Positions 36,982-45,698 are shown, numbered from the stretch's first letter. The stretch: 64,000 bases of DNA from Desulfatibacillum alkenivorans DSM 16219 (GCF_900142135.1 NZ_FQZU01000027.1:19181-83180); one strand, 5' to 3'. Numbers and translations: made by a program. The notes: generated from the letters alone by a model not told the origin.

Positions 36982-37464
36982 ATGGTCAGGACTGAAATCA
37001 GGCTGTTTTTAACAAACAAGCCCGGAGAGCTGGGGCGTTTATCCAACCTGTTGTCTGACAACGGCATCAATGTGGACGCCCTAACCATACAGGACGCCTC
37101 GGACTACGTGAAGGAGCTTTTCAAGGCCAGGGGCAAATCCATCCGCCGCATCGCTTCGGCGTCCAACTACAACTCCATGCAAAAGGATTCGGTGGAGTAC
37201 GCCCTGATTCGCCTGGTTGTCAGCGACACGGACAAGGCCGTGGATCTGCTTTCCAGGGAGGAATACCTGTTTGACTTCATTCCGGTCATCGCCCTGGAAA
37301 TGAAAAACAAGCCCGGAAGCCTGGCCGAGTTCGCCAACACCCTGGGGGAACAGGGAATCAACATCAATTACGTTTACGGATCAGCCGTTCCGGGCACGGG
37401 CAACGCCTTGTTTGTGTTCAGCCCCGAGGACATCGATCAGGCCATCAAGATTTTCAAGGAATAG
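36982..37464 (+). CDS. tandem ACT-domain protein
   Basis: 160 residues from the ATG at 36982 preceded by TGGAGGG; an earlier in-frame start overlaps the usp gene and is unlikely. Two ACT domains are visible: EIRLFLTNKPGELGRLSNLL at the N terminus and VIALEMKNKPGSLAEFANTL in the second half. These bind amino acids or small ligands and regulate partner enzymes. Short free-standing ACT pairs of this kind occur in anaerobes near phenylacetate-CoA ligase or oxidoreductase genes; here the kor operon is next door, divergent. Function inferred only as ligand sensing. Confidence 0.82.
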   Translation: MVRTEIRLFLTNKPGELGRLSNLLSDNGINVDALTIQDASDYVKELFKARGKSIRRIASASNYNSMQKDSVEYALIRLVVSDTDKAVDLLSREEYLFDFIPVIALEMKNKPGSLAEFANTLGEQGININYVYGSAVPGTGNALFVFSPEDIDQAIKIFKE

Positions 37465-37506
37465 CGGCTCAAAAAGACAAGTTGTTTGCCAGCGACCGAA
37501 ATATAA

Positions 37507-37537
37507 AAAGGGCGGGGAGACGATCTCTCCGCCCTTA
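37507..37537. terminator. terminator hairpin between convergent genes
   Basis: AAGGGCGGGGAGA pairs with TCTCTCCGCCCTT around CGA with one wobble; A-rich upstream and T-containing downstream flanks would let it serve both strands. Confidence 0.8.
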
Positions 37538-37629
37538 TTGGTTGCGCAGAATGCTTGGAGATTTCCGGGAAGCGAGCTCATTGGAAACCGGGAGCCCGAT
37601 AGTCAATTAAATGACAATCCGGCAGAATC

Positions 37630-37902
37630 CTAACGCCGCTTGCCGCCCCGGCAGCGCATGGGCACGGTCTTGCCGTCCCGCTCCTCATAGACCTGTATGG
37701 CGTGCACCCCGGCGCCCGAACTGCCCCCCAGAATAAAGGTCACCAAAAACACATGGCCTTCGGCGCAAATGGTTTTCACAAGCCATCCGTTGAGCTCCGA
37801 AGGCAGCTTGTCCTCGCTAAGGATTTGAATGTCGTCGGCGAAGGCGCAGCAACTGCCCGCCAAGTATAACAGCACGACAAGAAAAATGAGCATTCTCTTC
37901 AT
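37630..37902 (-). CDS. small exported hypothetical protein
   Basis: 90 residues with a clear signal peptide (MKRMLIFLVVLLYLAGSCCAFA) and a mature part of about 68 residues. Its sequence (WLVKTICAEGHVFLVTF, GAGVHAIQVYEERDGKTVP) is beta-rich and ends in a basic RCRGGKRR. It contains two Cys in the mature part, which could form a disulfide. No family recognised. Confidence 0.6.
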   Translation of the reverse strand: MKRMLIFLVVLLYLAGSCCAFADDIQILSEDKLPSELNGWLVKTICAEGHVFLVTFILGGSSGAGVHAIQVYEERDGKTVPMRCRGGKRR

Positions 37903-38098
37903 GAAATCACCCCCACTTGATTAAAATAATACGGGATTCCCCTAAGGCCCAGGATGGTGAGGCCATCTTGCATGAAAAACCCGTTTCTGTCAAGGCGCAT
38001 GCCCGGCATTTGCATTTGCCCTTTCTAAAATCCTGACATGGCATAAAGCCTGCACTTTTCTTCCCTCACAAGCGAACAGCCGCCAAGGAGATTTTTTC

Positions 38099-38425
38099 AT
38101 GACGCCGGGAGACATTCTGAAGAAGTGCCATTCCCTGGCCGTGGCCAAGACGCGGGAAATGGGAGAGGACTATGCGGAGCTGGTCTTTTTCCGGAAAGAT
38201 CTGGATAAATGGAGCCAGGTCCTTTCCGAAAGCCTGGGGCCTGCGGCAAAGGGCGAAAACTGCACGCCTTCCAAGGAGCAGCAGGGATTGACCAAAGCTC
38301 TGGGGGGGGTCCGGCACAGCCAGACTCTGTTCGCCCGCAAAGGGGCTAACGGAACCGTGGTGGCCCTATATTGGCCCTGGCGCGACAAGACTCACATCAC
38401 CCTGAAGCTGGGGCTCATCCCCTGA
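38099..38425 (+). CDS. hypothetical protein
   Basis: 108 residues, AAGGAG upstream of the ATG. N-terminal helix TPGDILKKCHSLAVAKTREM, a conserved-looking DKWSQVLSESLGPAAKG and a beta-like end (GTVVALYWPWRDKTHITLKLGLIP). No signal peptide, no membrane helix, no recognised family. Good ribosome binding site and codon use support a real gene. Confidence 0.55.
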   Translation: MTPGDILKKCHSLAVAKTREMGEDYAELVFFRKDLDKWSQVLSESLGPAAKGENCTPSKEQQGLTKALGGVRHSQTLFARKGANGTVVALYWPWRDKTHITLKLGLIP

Positions 38426-38912
38426 AAAGGGGCTATTATGATCCTTAGCCTGTAAAATACTTACCAATAGTCCCGCCTTTCGACTCTCTATTCCACTACC
38501 TGTTGTGGTTTCATCGATTGTAACAAAAAAATCTTGAAAAAACAAAAATGTAATGATAAGTTACTATCATACTTGTGTATTCTTGGTCCATGAGCCGAGG
38601 ATCCCCCGGGCCGTGTCCTGTGCATTGCCTCCCTGTCTGACTCAGTATAGCTTCCGGTCTATCAACCGGGCTTTTGGAATATAAAGAACGCTTACCCAAT
38701 ACACCATTCCCTGTGGGAAACAACATTATGAAATCTATCCGTCAGGCTTGTCCGCGCCTTTGGGCCATGCATAGCGCCTGCCTGGCCGATTGAATATTTC
38801 GGGCCGTCAAAAGGCCGGATATTATGGGGATGGGTTATTTCTGCGCGCCGGGATGAATCCCGGGCGCTGATTAGCCCCTGTTGGATGTAACATAGCCAAG
38901 AGGAAGTTTATT
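38426..38912. other. long leader / intergenic region upstream of the cold-shock gene
   Basis: 487 bases without a gene. A promoter may lie at about 38534-38575 (TTGAAA and AT-rich DNA). A stable hairpin GCGCGCCGGGATGAATCCCGGGCGC occurs at 38843-38867, 46 bases before the csp start, consistent with a structured cold-shock leader. The region resembles long 5' leaders of cspA-type genes. Confidence 0.45.
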
Positions 38913-39122
38913 ATGTCTGAGCGTGAAATGGGAACGGTCAAGTGGTTCAATGACAAAAAAGGTTTTGGTTTTATTGAACGTGAAGAAGGCGGGGATGTGT
39001 TTGTGCATTACAGCGCCATCGTCGGCACGGGATTCCGCTCCCTGGCCGAAGGCCAGAAGGTGGAGTTCACTGTGGTGCAGGGCGCTAAGGGGCCTGCTGC
39101 AGAAGAAGTCTCTTCCGCGTAA
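38913..39122 (+). CDS. cold-shock protein, CspA family
   Basis: 69 residues with the RNA-binding motifs KGFGFIE (RNP1) and VFVHYSAI (RNP2), giving the five-stranded OB fold. It binds single-stranded nucleic acid and acts as an RNA chaperone. AGAGGAAG lies upstream of the ATG. Its unusually long upstream region suggests regulated expression. Confidence 0.92.
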   Translation: MSEREMGTVKWFNDKKGFGFIEREEGGDVFVHYSAIVGTGFRSLAEGQKVEFTVVQGAKGPAAEEVSSA

Positions 39123-39566
39123 CGAAAGAAGCTCCTTGCCTTCCGGGGGAGCCGGTTCAATCGGAAGGCGCGGAGCCCTTCCAACATCATCATCCAGGGC
39201 CTGACAGCCCTGTTTAAAATCCGGTGCATTCCTTTTCGGAGATGCGACTGCCTTGGTGCGTCCTGATTTCAGGGCCGAAAAAGGCCCCGCCGCAATACGC
39301 CGAAAATCCCTAAAGATTGGAATCCGGTCAGCCGATAATACTAGTGGATCGCGGGAAGCCTACCCCAACACGGTCCATTCATATTCTTCGGGAAGCCCCT
39401 GGATATTTTCCCCCCCCTTCCCCCGCACCGGATTTCAGGGGCTTCGTTTTCCACCCACGAACAGGCTCCTGGCCTGTTCTTGGTTTTTGGGGCCCATGGC
39501 ATACATCGATGCCAACCTTTAACACTGTAATTTCAACAAGATAATCGATATAGGAATCTGTTTGTG
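39123..39566. other. intergenic region between csp and the FabH-like gene
   Basis: About 440 bases without a supported gene; the short ORFs here have no family match or good ribosome binding site. A hairpin GAACAGG-N7-CCTGTTC at 39459-39479 followed by TTGGTTTTT may terminate the csp transcript. An inverted repeat GCCTTCCG/CGGAAGGC lies at 39138-39169. Confidence 0.45.
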
Positions 39567-39598
39567 AAAAAAGGCCGACGCAACACCGCCGGCCTTTT
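39567..39598 (-). terminator. terminator of the FabH-like gene
   Basis: On the minus strand AAAAGGCCG pairs with CGGCCTTTT, followed by TTTT. It lies 22 bases after the FabH-like stop. Confidence 0.8.
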
Positions 39599-39619
39599 GC
39601 AATTTCAATAGTTAAACGG

Positions 39620-40615
39620 CTACCACCGCATGAGGTTGGCGCCCCAGGTAAAGCCGGCTCCGAACCCGAGCATCATGATCAAGTCGCCGCGCTCCAGCTT
39701 TCCGGCCCTATAGGTTTCATCCAACAGCAAGGGGATGGACGCCGCCGTGGTGTTGCCGTAATTCTGCATATTGTGGAGGAACTTCTCCCGGTCGATCCCC
39801 AATTTGTCGGCCACGATCTGGTTGATCCGCATGTTGGCCTGATGGGGGATGAAATACTTGATGTCGTCCGGGTTGACATTCTGGGTTTTCAGCGTGTTCT
39901 CCACGGTTTCCACCAGCCTGGTCACCGCGTGCTTGAACACGGTACGGCCGTCCATTTTGGGAAAGATGTCGGTGTTATCAATGGAATCGTGCGTCATATA
40001 AGGCTTCCGGGACATGTCCCAGATATCCAGGTACAAGGCCCTGGCGTGCTTGCCGTCCGCATGCAGCTCGGAGTACAACAGGCCCCGGTTGGGATCTTCG
40101 CAGGGGGAGACCACGGCCGCCCCGGCGCCGTCCCCGAACAGCACGGTCACGTCCCTGCCCCGGGTGGAAAAATCCAAAGCGCTGGAATGGACTTCCGAGC
40201 CCACCACCAGAACATTCTTATACTGGCCGGTCCGCACAAAGGCGTCTGCAATGGACAGGGAATACAAAAAGCCCGTGCACTGATTCCTTACATCCAGAAC
40301 GCCCTGCCCTTCCAAACCCAGCTTGGCCTGCAAATAACACCCCGTCCCGGGAAAGTGATAATCCGGCGACAGGGTGGCGAAAATCAGATAATCCACGTCC
40401 TGCATCCCGATGCCGGCGTCATCCACCGCTCTCCTGCACGCCTCCACAGCCAGGTCCGAGCAAAACACCCCGTCCTCGGCATATCGTCTTTCCTTGATCC
40501 CGCTTCGCGTCTGGATCCACTCATCGCTGGTGTCCATGAACTGGGCCAGGTCGTCATTGGTGACGACTGTGGGAGGCACATAACTCCCGATACCGGATAT
40601 CACACTACGAATCAT
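39620..40615 (-). CDS. 3-oxoacyl-ACP synthase III (FabH-like)
   Basis: 331 residues from the ATG at 40615, seven bases after GGAGG; a TTG codon before it is not needed. The catalytic Cys113 lies in NQCTGFLYSL, His in PHQANMRIN and Asn in YGNTTAASIP, the complete KASIII triad. The enzyme condenses an acyl-CoA with malonyl-ACP, or acts in an analogous fatty acid or secondary lipid step. It stands alone, away from a fatty-acid gene set, so it may be a second, specialised copy. Confidence 0.88.
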   Translation of the reverse strand: MIRSVISGIGSYVPPTVVTNDDLAQFMDTSDEWIQTRSGIKERRYAEDGVFCSDLAVEACRRAVDDAGIGMQDVDYLIFATLSPDYHFPGTGCYLQAKLGLEGQGVLDVRNQCTGFLYSLSIADAFVRTGQYKNVLVVGSEVHSSALDFSTRGRDVTVLFGDGAGAAVVSPCEDPNRGLLYSELHADGKHARALYLDIWDMSRKPYMTHDSIDNTDIFPKMDGRTVFKHAVTRLVETVENTLKTQNVNPDDIKYFIPHQANMRINQIVADKLGIDREKFLHNMQNYGNTTAASIPLLLDETYRAGKLERGDLIMMLGFGAGFTWGANLMRW

Positions 40616-40927
40616 CAATTTTCCTCCGAAAATGAACAGGCGCGTTTAGGCGCAGGGCAGGCGTTTGTCAGGCTATTGTTTAAAGAATGACCGAACGCTT
40701 GTCAATGAACTTTGGCCTGAACCCTCCCAATTTCAGCAAGCCCTTCGTCCTGGCGCACAGGATTTTTCCTGCATCGCAGGACGCCTTCGCCGCCCTCCCA
40801 CCCAAAATTTACCTAAAGTTCTCTGAAAAAAAGCCGAAAGATTTCCTAGATCAACGCAAAACGTTCTTTGACAATAAGAAATCACCACAGGGCGGTTCTT
40901 TTTTTGAACAGCGTCGTCATGTTGCTT

Positions 40928-41010
40928 TTTGTTCTCAGCCAAACCTGTTGCAAAGCGGGGACGGAAAGCCACGGGTCCGCGTCCGCGGACAGCCGGGTTG
41001 CCTGCAGGAA
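40928..41010 (+). promoter_or_regulatory. cyclic-di-GMP-I (GEMM) riboswitch
   Basis: The sequence contains the class's conserved parts in order: AGCCAAACC, a GNRA-capped stem (GCAA loop), GGGACGGAAAGCCACGGGTC, a perfect hairpin GTCCGC-GTCC-GCGGAC, and AGCCGGGTTGCC. A following GCAGGAAATACCTGC hairpin (about 41004-41018), competing with the 3' aptamer strand, and the RBS at 41021-41026 form a likely translational expression platform. It controls the small exported protein at 41033. Confidence 0.85.
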
Positions 41011-41032
41011 ATACCTGCTGAAAGGGGACCTC

Positions 41033-41389
41033 ATGAAGAAGAAAGCAGTATTGATCACAATTATTCTCGTCGTATTAGGGTGCGTGCCGGCCATGGCCCA
41101 AATGGTGGAACTTGCTGATTCCGATTTGGAATTGATCACCGGTCAGGCCTCGGACATCGGCGTCCCCCAAACCTTTGAAAGCGCGGACGCCAGCCAGATA
41201 CGGCGCAATTTCGAATTGGGCGCCCTGGACATGGACTCCGTCATTCAAAACCTAAAAGGGACGGAGTTCGAATTGCCCAGGACCACCATTTCCATCGAGT
41301 CCATTTCCACCAGCACCCCTTTAGGCGCCATCGACGTCAGAGGGATTAACGTGGACATGGAAGCCGGAACCAAAGTTCGTTTTTTTTAA
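41033..41389 (+). CDS. small exported protein with VTGQ-like motif, under c-di-GMP riboswitch
   Basis: 118 residues from the ATG at 41033 with AAAGGGG upstream; longer ORFs include the riboswitch and are not real. The signal peptide ends near MAQ. The start of the mature part, ELADSDLELITGQASDIGV, resembles the short motif (LTDxELxxVTGQ) found at the N terminus of surface or pilus-related small proteins of Gram-negative bacteria. The rest is polar and beta-rich. Control by c-di-GMP suggests a role in the switch between motile and attached life. Specific function unknown. Confidence 0.75.
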   Translation: MKKKAVLITIILVVLGCVPAMAQMVELADSDLELITGQASDIGVPQTFESADASQIRRNFELGALDMDSVIQNLKGTEFELPRTTISIESISTSTPLGAIDVRGINVDMEAGTKVRFF

Positions 41390-41692
41390 CCATACGGAAC
41401 GGTGCGGCAGCTTGACGGCGCTGTTGAGAAAAAGACCTCCCTACCTGTGTTTTTTCTTATTGCTAACCCGCTCATTATAATAAAAAAAGAATAAAAATCC
41501 TATAAAATCAATATACTATATAACAAGACCTTGGGCATGGGTTTTGCAAATATGACAGTCGTCGAATTTGTCGTCCTGTTTGGCGGGGGAACCAAACGCC
41601 GGCTATTGAGCGGATTGTCGTTGTTTTACGATTTTTCCTCCCGGCAGGCCTTCCCCCCACGTTTTCAATTTATCAAACGGAAGGCCAGGCTC
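41390..41692. other. intergenic region with AT-rich promoter candidate
   Basis: 303 bases. The stretch from about 41455 to 41520 is very AT-rich and is the likely promoter region of the receiver-domain gene. No gene is supported before 41693. Confidence 0.35.
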
Positions 41693-42580
41693 ATGATTAC
41701 CATGCCAGTGCAAGAAAGCGCCGGTTTTGCACCCTCTTGTGAAAACCGGCGGATCAAAAAAGCGGCCGGACTGGCTGCGTTGCTCCAGGAAGCCTCCCGC
41801 ACGGGTCAGCAGCAAGAGGAAGTCCAGTGCATTCTGGACGTGCAGGAGAGCCTGTGGGAATGCAGCGTGCCGGAAGAACGGCTCCAAAAGGTTTTTTCCC
41901 AAGTCTTTCAAGCAGCCGGAGAACATGCGCCCGTTGGCGGCAGGATTTACGCCAGACTTGGAAACGCCGCCATTTCCAACGCCGAAGCCGAAGCCGCCGG
42001 CCTGGCGCCCGGCGCCTATGTTAAGGTATCCATCACCAACAGCGGCTTTAATATGGACTGCCCGGAAAATTTAACGGCGGAAACGGACGCCCTTTGCGGC
42101 CTGACCCATAGGTCCGGCCCTAACGGCGAAGTCGCCTTCTTCCTCCCGGCCGTACGCAGCGAAGCCCCCGCCCCAAAACCCGAAATCGAAGAAAAGCAAC
42201 GCATCCTCATCATGGACGACGACGAAGCCGTGTGCGAAATCGCCGTCCAGATGCTTAAATTCCTGGGGTACGAATCCGCCGTGTCCATGAACGGAGACGA
42301 AGCCGTGGCCGTGTATAAAGAAGCCCAGGAACAAGGCAGGCCCTTCGCTGCGGTCATCCTGGACCTCACCGTGCCCGACGGCCCCGGCGCCGAAGAAACC
42401 ATCAAGCGCCTGGAAGCCCTGGACCCCAACGTGACGGCCCTCATCTCCTCGGGATATTTTGACGAGCCGGCCGTGGCCCAGTTCCAGGACTACGGATTTT
42501 CAGGGGCCATCATCAAACCGTTTCGTTTAAAAGCCCTGGGGGCTGTGATCAAAGCCGCCCTGACCGGAGAGATGGGTTGA
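41693..42580 (+). CDS. receiver-domain protein with degenerate histidine-kinase ATPase remnant
   Basis: 295 residues from the ATG at 41693, which has AGG/GGAAGG upstream. Residues 175-295 are a complete receiver: acidic MDDDE, phospho-accepting Asp224 in VILDLTVPDG, Ser in LISSGY, Lys in AIIKPF. The N-terminal half reads like the end of a histidine-kinase ATPase domain (LQKVFSQVFQAAGEHAPVGG, VKVSITNSG, GEVAFFLPAV), but the H-box and key N/G boxes are missing. It could be the C-terminal half of a former hybrid kinase now acting as a receiver, or an adaptor. Following genes are a GntR regulator and an SDR. Confidence 0.7.
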   Translation: MITMPVQESAGFAPSCENRRIKKAAGLAALLQEASRTGQQQEEVQCILDVQESLWECSVPEERLQKVFSQVFQAAGEHAPVGGRIYARLGNAAISNAEAEAAGLAPGAYVKVSITNSGFNMDCPENLTAETDALCGLTHRSGPNGEVAFFLPAVRSEAPAPKPEIEEKQRILIMDDDEAVCEIAVQMLKFLGYESAVSMNGDEAVAVYKEAQEQGRPFAAVILDLTVPDGPGAEETIKRLEALDPNVTALISSGYFDEPAVAQFQDYGFSGAIIKPFRLKALGAVIKAALTGEMG

Positions 42581-42613
42581 GGGAAATTTTTCTCTACGCA
42601 TGGAAAAAATCGG

Positions 42614-42651
42614 TTGACAAAATTTTTTAACTGGACTACTGGTCGGACCAT
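42614..42651 (+). promoter_or_regulatory. promoter with FadR-type operator
   Basis: TTGACA at 42614-42619, a weak TACTGG -10 about 17 bases later, and a palindrome CTGGTCGGACCAT around 42639-42651 overlapping the -10. CTGGTCnGACCA matches the consensus of FadR-type GntR regulators, and a FadR-like gene begins 42 bases downstream, so autorepression is likely. Confidence 0.72.
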
Positions 42652-42692
42652 CAGATCAGATGATGAGGCTACCGCCAACTGCGAGGATCCCT

Positions 42693-43409
42693 ATGCAAAT
42701 AAAACCCGTGGAAAAACAAAGCCTGTCCAACCAGGTTTTCAACCAGATCAGAGACTTTATCCTGAACGAACAATATCGTCCGGGAGACAAACTCCCCTCG
42801 GAGCGTGAACTGTGCGATCTCATGCAGATCAACCGAAGCTCCGTGCGGGAAGCCCTCAAACGCCTGGAGCAGGCCAGGCTCATTGAAATCCGCCACGGCG
42901 AGGGATCCGTGGTCCTGGACTTTAAATATCACGGCGGATTCGACCTTATCCGGCATATGGTGGAGCCTGGCAAGCCGCTGAATTACCTGGCCATACGCAG
43001 CTTGTGCGAAGTCCGATCCCTGGTATGCACGGAAATCGCCCGGCTTGCAGCGTTGCGGATTAAGGAGCCGGAGGCGGAAGAGTTGGCGGGAATCGTGGGG
43101 CAAATGAAAATCTGCGTCCAGGACGGGGAAGGGGATTTTCAAAGCCTGGATTTCGAATTCCATTACACCCTGGCCAAGGCCAGCGAAAACGTGGCTTTTT
43201 TATTGATGCTCAACTCCATCCGGGAGGTTTACCTGCCCATGGCCCAGGCCTTTTCGGCCATGTTTGCGCATGTTGCAGGCGATCCCGGAGTATACGAAGA
43301 CATATATCAGGCCGTGAAGGGGGGGGATTCCCAAGAGGCCGGAAACTTAACCCACCAATTGATAGAAGAAGGCAACCGGATTTTCATGGAATTACGTGAG
43401 AAAGCCTGA
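42693..43409 (+). CDS. GntR-family regulator, FadR subfamily
   Basis: 238 residues from the ATG at 42693; an in-frame start 11 codons earlier is possible but less well placed. N-terminal winged helix typical of GntR (NQVFNQIRDFILNEQYRPGD, KLPSERELCDLMQINRSSVR) and C-terminal FCD ligand-binding domain (YLAIRSLCEVRSLVCTEIAR, with metal-coordinating His/Asp). An operator of FadR type covers its promoter. It is followed by the SDR gene at 43441, which it may control. Ligand probably an acyl-CoA or a carboxylic acid. Confidence 0.85.
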   Translation: MQIKPVEKQSLSNQVFNQIRDFILNEQYRPGDKLPSERELCDLMQINRSSVREALKRLEQARLIEIRHGEGSVVLDFKYHGGFDLIRHMVEPGKPLNYLAIRSLCEVRSLVCTEIARLAALRIKEPEAEELAGIVGQMKICVQDGEGDFQSLDFEFHYTLAKASENVAFLLMLNSIREVYLPMAQAFSAMFAHVAGDPGVYEDIYQAVKGGDSQEAGNLTHQLIEEGNRIFMELREKA

Positions 43410-43440
43410 AGCGCCGGGCCTGACTGGGAAAGGACGCAAC

Positions 43441-44274
43441 ATGCCAAGTTTGCAGGGAAAAAGAGTTTTGATCACAGGCGCGGCCAACGGCATCGGCCGC
43501 TCCATGGCGGGATACTTCGCCAAGGCGGGAAGCACGCTCATCCTTACGGATATGGACGCACAGGCCCTGGAAGAAACCGCGGACAAGCTGCGCCAGGACG
43601 GAGCGCGCATCTACACCTATGTGGTGGACGTATCCAAGTCCGAAGAAGTGAACAAAATGGCCGAACAGGTCATCGCCCATCCGGGCATCGACATCCTTAT
43701 CAATAACGCGGGGATCGGCCATAACGGGGAAATCATCGAGACGCCCCTGGCCAAGTGGAAAGCCCTCATGGACGTGAATTTCTACGGGCCTCTTTACCAT
43801 GTCTATGCGTTCATGCCTCAAATGATCAAGCAGGGCGGCGGCCACATCGTCAACGTGTCCTCGGGCCAGGCTTTTTTCCGGCTGCCCACCTGGGGGCCTT
43901 ACGCGACCATCAAGCTGGCCCTGGGCGGATTTTCCGAACTCCTGCGGGTGGAGGCCAAGAAATTCGGCATCAAGGTCACCACGGTCTACCCATTTATGGT
44001 GAACACCGGATTTTACAAGGAAATCGACGGCGAAACCTTTGGAACCAAGCTGTCCATGAAACTCCTGCCTTTTTATTCCATGAAGCCAGAAAAGGTGGCC
44101 AAGATCATCTTCAAGGCCGTGAAAAAGGAGAAGCCCGTGGAAATGGTCAGCATGTTCAATGACCTGGGATATATCACCCGGCTGCTGCCGCCTGTTTCCA
44201 ATATGGTGAGCGCCGCCTCTCTGCTCTTCCTGGGCAAAGACGCGGACGTCCTTCGCCGGGAGCAGGGGATTTAA
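43441..44274 (+). CDS. short-chain dehydrogenase/reductase
   Basis: 277 residues from the ATG at 43441 with AAAGGA upstream; an ATG at 43396 overlaps the regulator and is less likely. Rossmann motif ITGAANGIGRSMAGYFAKAG, NNAGIGHNG, catalytic Ser in VNVSSGQ and Tyr-x-x-x-Lys as YATIK. Reaction: NAD(P)-dependent oxidation or reduction of an alcohol or ketone. It is cotranscribed or at least coordinated with the FadR-like regulator 31 bases upstream. Confidence 0.88.
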   Translation: MPSLQGKRVLITGAANGIGRSMAGYFAKAGSTLILTDMDAQALEETADKLRQDGARIYTYVVDVSKSEEVNKMAEQVIAHPGIDILINNAGIGHNGEIIETPLAKWKALMDVNFYGPLYHVYAFMPQMIKQGGGHIVNVSSGQAFFRLPTWGPYATIKLALGGFSELLRVEAKKFGIKVTTVYPFMVNTGFYKEIDGETFGTKLSMKLLPFYSMKPEKVAKIIFKAVKKEKPVEMVSMFNDLGYITRLLPPVSNMVSAASLLFLGKDADVLRREQGI

Positions 44275-44322
44275 AGCCTTTTTTTTAAAAAATGCCATCG
44301 CGATTCAGGGAGACAATATTGG

Positions 44323-44409
44323 AGATTTTGGGGACATGAACCTATCTCTGTTTGTGTGCTGAGACTAACCAGGCAGGATGCCTGAGATAAGCATCATCCC
44401 CCAAAATCC
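44323..44409. repeat. dispersed inverted-repeat element, copy B
   Basis: Left arm GATTTTGGGGACATGAACC followed by TATCTC; right arm GAGATAAGCATCATCCCC followed by CAAAATCC. Related to the elements at 4096-4183 and 16702-16771. It lies between the SDR gene and the hypothetical gene at 44470. Confidence 0.65.
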
Positions 44410-44469
44410 GCCTTGAAATCAACAAACTATCGCATCTTGGCGTTAAAGCGACATCGGGAGATTATACAT

Positions 44470-44973
44470 ATGGGACGCATCAAAGATTTGTACACAATGG
44501 TCAAGGAACGCCGCCTGGGATTCGTCATGGACGAAGTCATGAGCGGAGACCACGAATTCATGCCCGGCATGGGGCCGGAAGGCAGGCTCCCCTTTGAATT
44601 CCGGGTGACCTGGGGCCCCAGGCATTTGATCAAATGGATCAATCCCCTGGGCGGGGCGTTCATGACTCAACCTTTGGAAGGGACGGTGACCGTGGGGGGG
44701 ATGTGCACCAGGGTTCCCTGCTCCGGAACCCTGGAGCTGGCCTATTTTACGGAGGCCAAAATTCGGTACACCTTTGAATTCGTTTTCGGCGGAAAAACCT
44801 ATCACTTTGTGGGAGAAAAAATCCACATCAGGCCTTGGAACCTCCATGTTAGCCACACAACGTGTTACGGAACCCTTAAAGAAAAGGACACAGGCAAGCC
44901 GGTTTCCAAGTCCGTGACCCACTTCAGATTCCGGACCACGCCCGCCTTTCTTGCCAGCCTCCGATTCGCCTGA
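44470..44973 (+). CDS. hypothetical protein
   Basis: 167 residues from the ATG at 44470 with CGGGAG upstream; the longer ORF begins within the repeat element. It is rich in beta strands (FEFRVTWGPRHLIKWINPL, GTLELAYFTEAKIRYTFEFV, HVSHTTCYGTLKEKD) and could be a lipocalin-like or small barrel fold. No signal peptide. No family recognised. It may be cotranscribed with the SDR gene, although an inverted-repeat element separates them. Confidence 0.55.
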   Translation: MGRIKDLYTMVKERRLGFVMDEVMSGDHEFMPGMGPEGRLPFEFRVTWGPRHLIKWINPLGGAFMTQPLEGTVTVGGMCTRVPCSGTLELAYFTEAKIRYTFEFVFGGKTYHFVGEKIHIRPWNLHVSHTTCYGTLKEKDTGKPVSKSVTHFRFRTTPAFLASLRFA

Positions 44974-45698
44974 GGCCCAGCCTATCGTTGATAAAGGCTC
45001 ATCATCATAACTCCGTCAAAAACGAATCGCCCAAACCAGCCCGGTTGAAAACCCTCTTCAACCGGGCTTTTTTTCGTCAAAGGCAAAAACCTAAAAGCAT
45101 GCCTTCGGCGAGTCGCTTTTTTGAAAAAAAGCTCCGCAAAAAACTTGAGATAGCGCTTCGCGCAGGGAAATATGAAAAGAATTCCCGCGCCCCCTTGGAT
45201 GGGTTGCATAATGATAACCCTTCCGAACCTTTCAATGGCCGCCATCCGTTATACTTCATTGCTGCTGCCGAAAAGAATCCAAGGCTCTTGTTTTGGGCGC
45301 CCCGGACAGCGCAGTTCGCTGCTAGTGTAAGACACTGGATTCCCGATAAAAACACTCGGGAATGACGGATAACTACTTTGACAGGCACGGGAGCCAGTCA
45401 CTGCAGGCGTATTCATCAACCTTGAGGCCCGTATCGCCGAGCGGCCATGGTGGAGCCAAGTGCGTATCATATTCAGATGGATCATTAGGGCATTGAAAGC
45501 CTAAAACGCAGGGCAAGCCCTGAAACTACAAATCATATCCAGCTCAAGTGGCTGATTGAGGCAATGCGTCCACATGGCTTGTAGTATATTGAAACGCGCA
45601 TTGGGCGTTCAAGGACAGGCGCGGGGGCCTGTCGCTGCATTTCCTTCTTGGGGATTTGCCTTTTTTAACCTTCTCAGCCCTCGCGCGAAGCGCATTTG
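44974..45698. other. intergenic region with terminator, no gene seen
   Basis: About 725 bases. A strong terminator hairpin GCCCGGTTGAA / TTCAACCGGGC with T-run is at 45039-45074. The remaining sequence has only shadow-like ORFs without ribosome binding sites. A GACAGGC/GCCTGTC hairpin lies near 45623-45642. Confidence 0.5.
45039..45074 (+). terminator. rho-independent terminator
   Basis: GCCCGGTTGAA pairs perfectly with TTCAACCGGGC around AACCCTC, followed by seven T. It ends the transcript of the hypothetical gene at 44470. Confidence 0.9.

Noticed and set aside
39253..39522. 89-residue ORF after the cold-shock gene
   Set aside because: No ribosome binding site, composition like a random frame, and a terminator-like hairpin lies within it.
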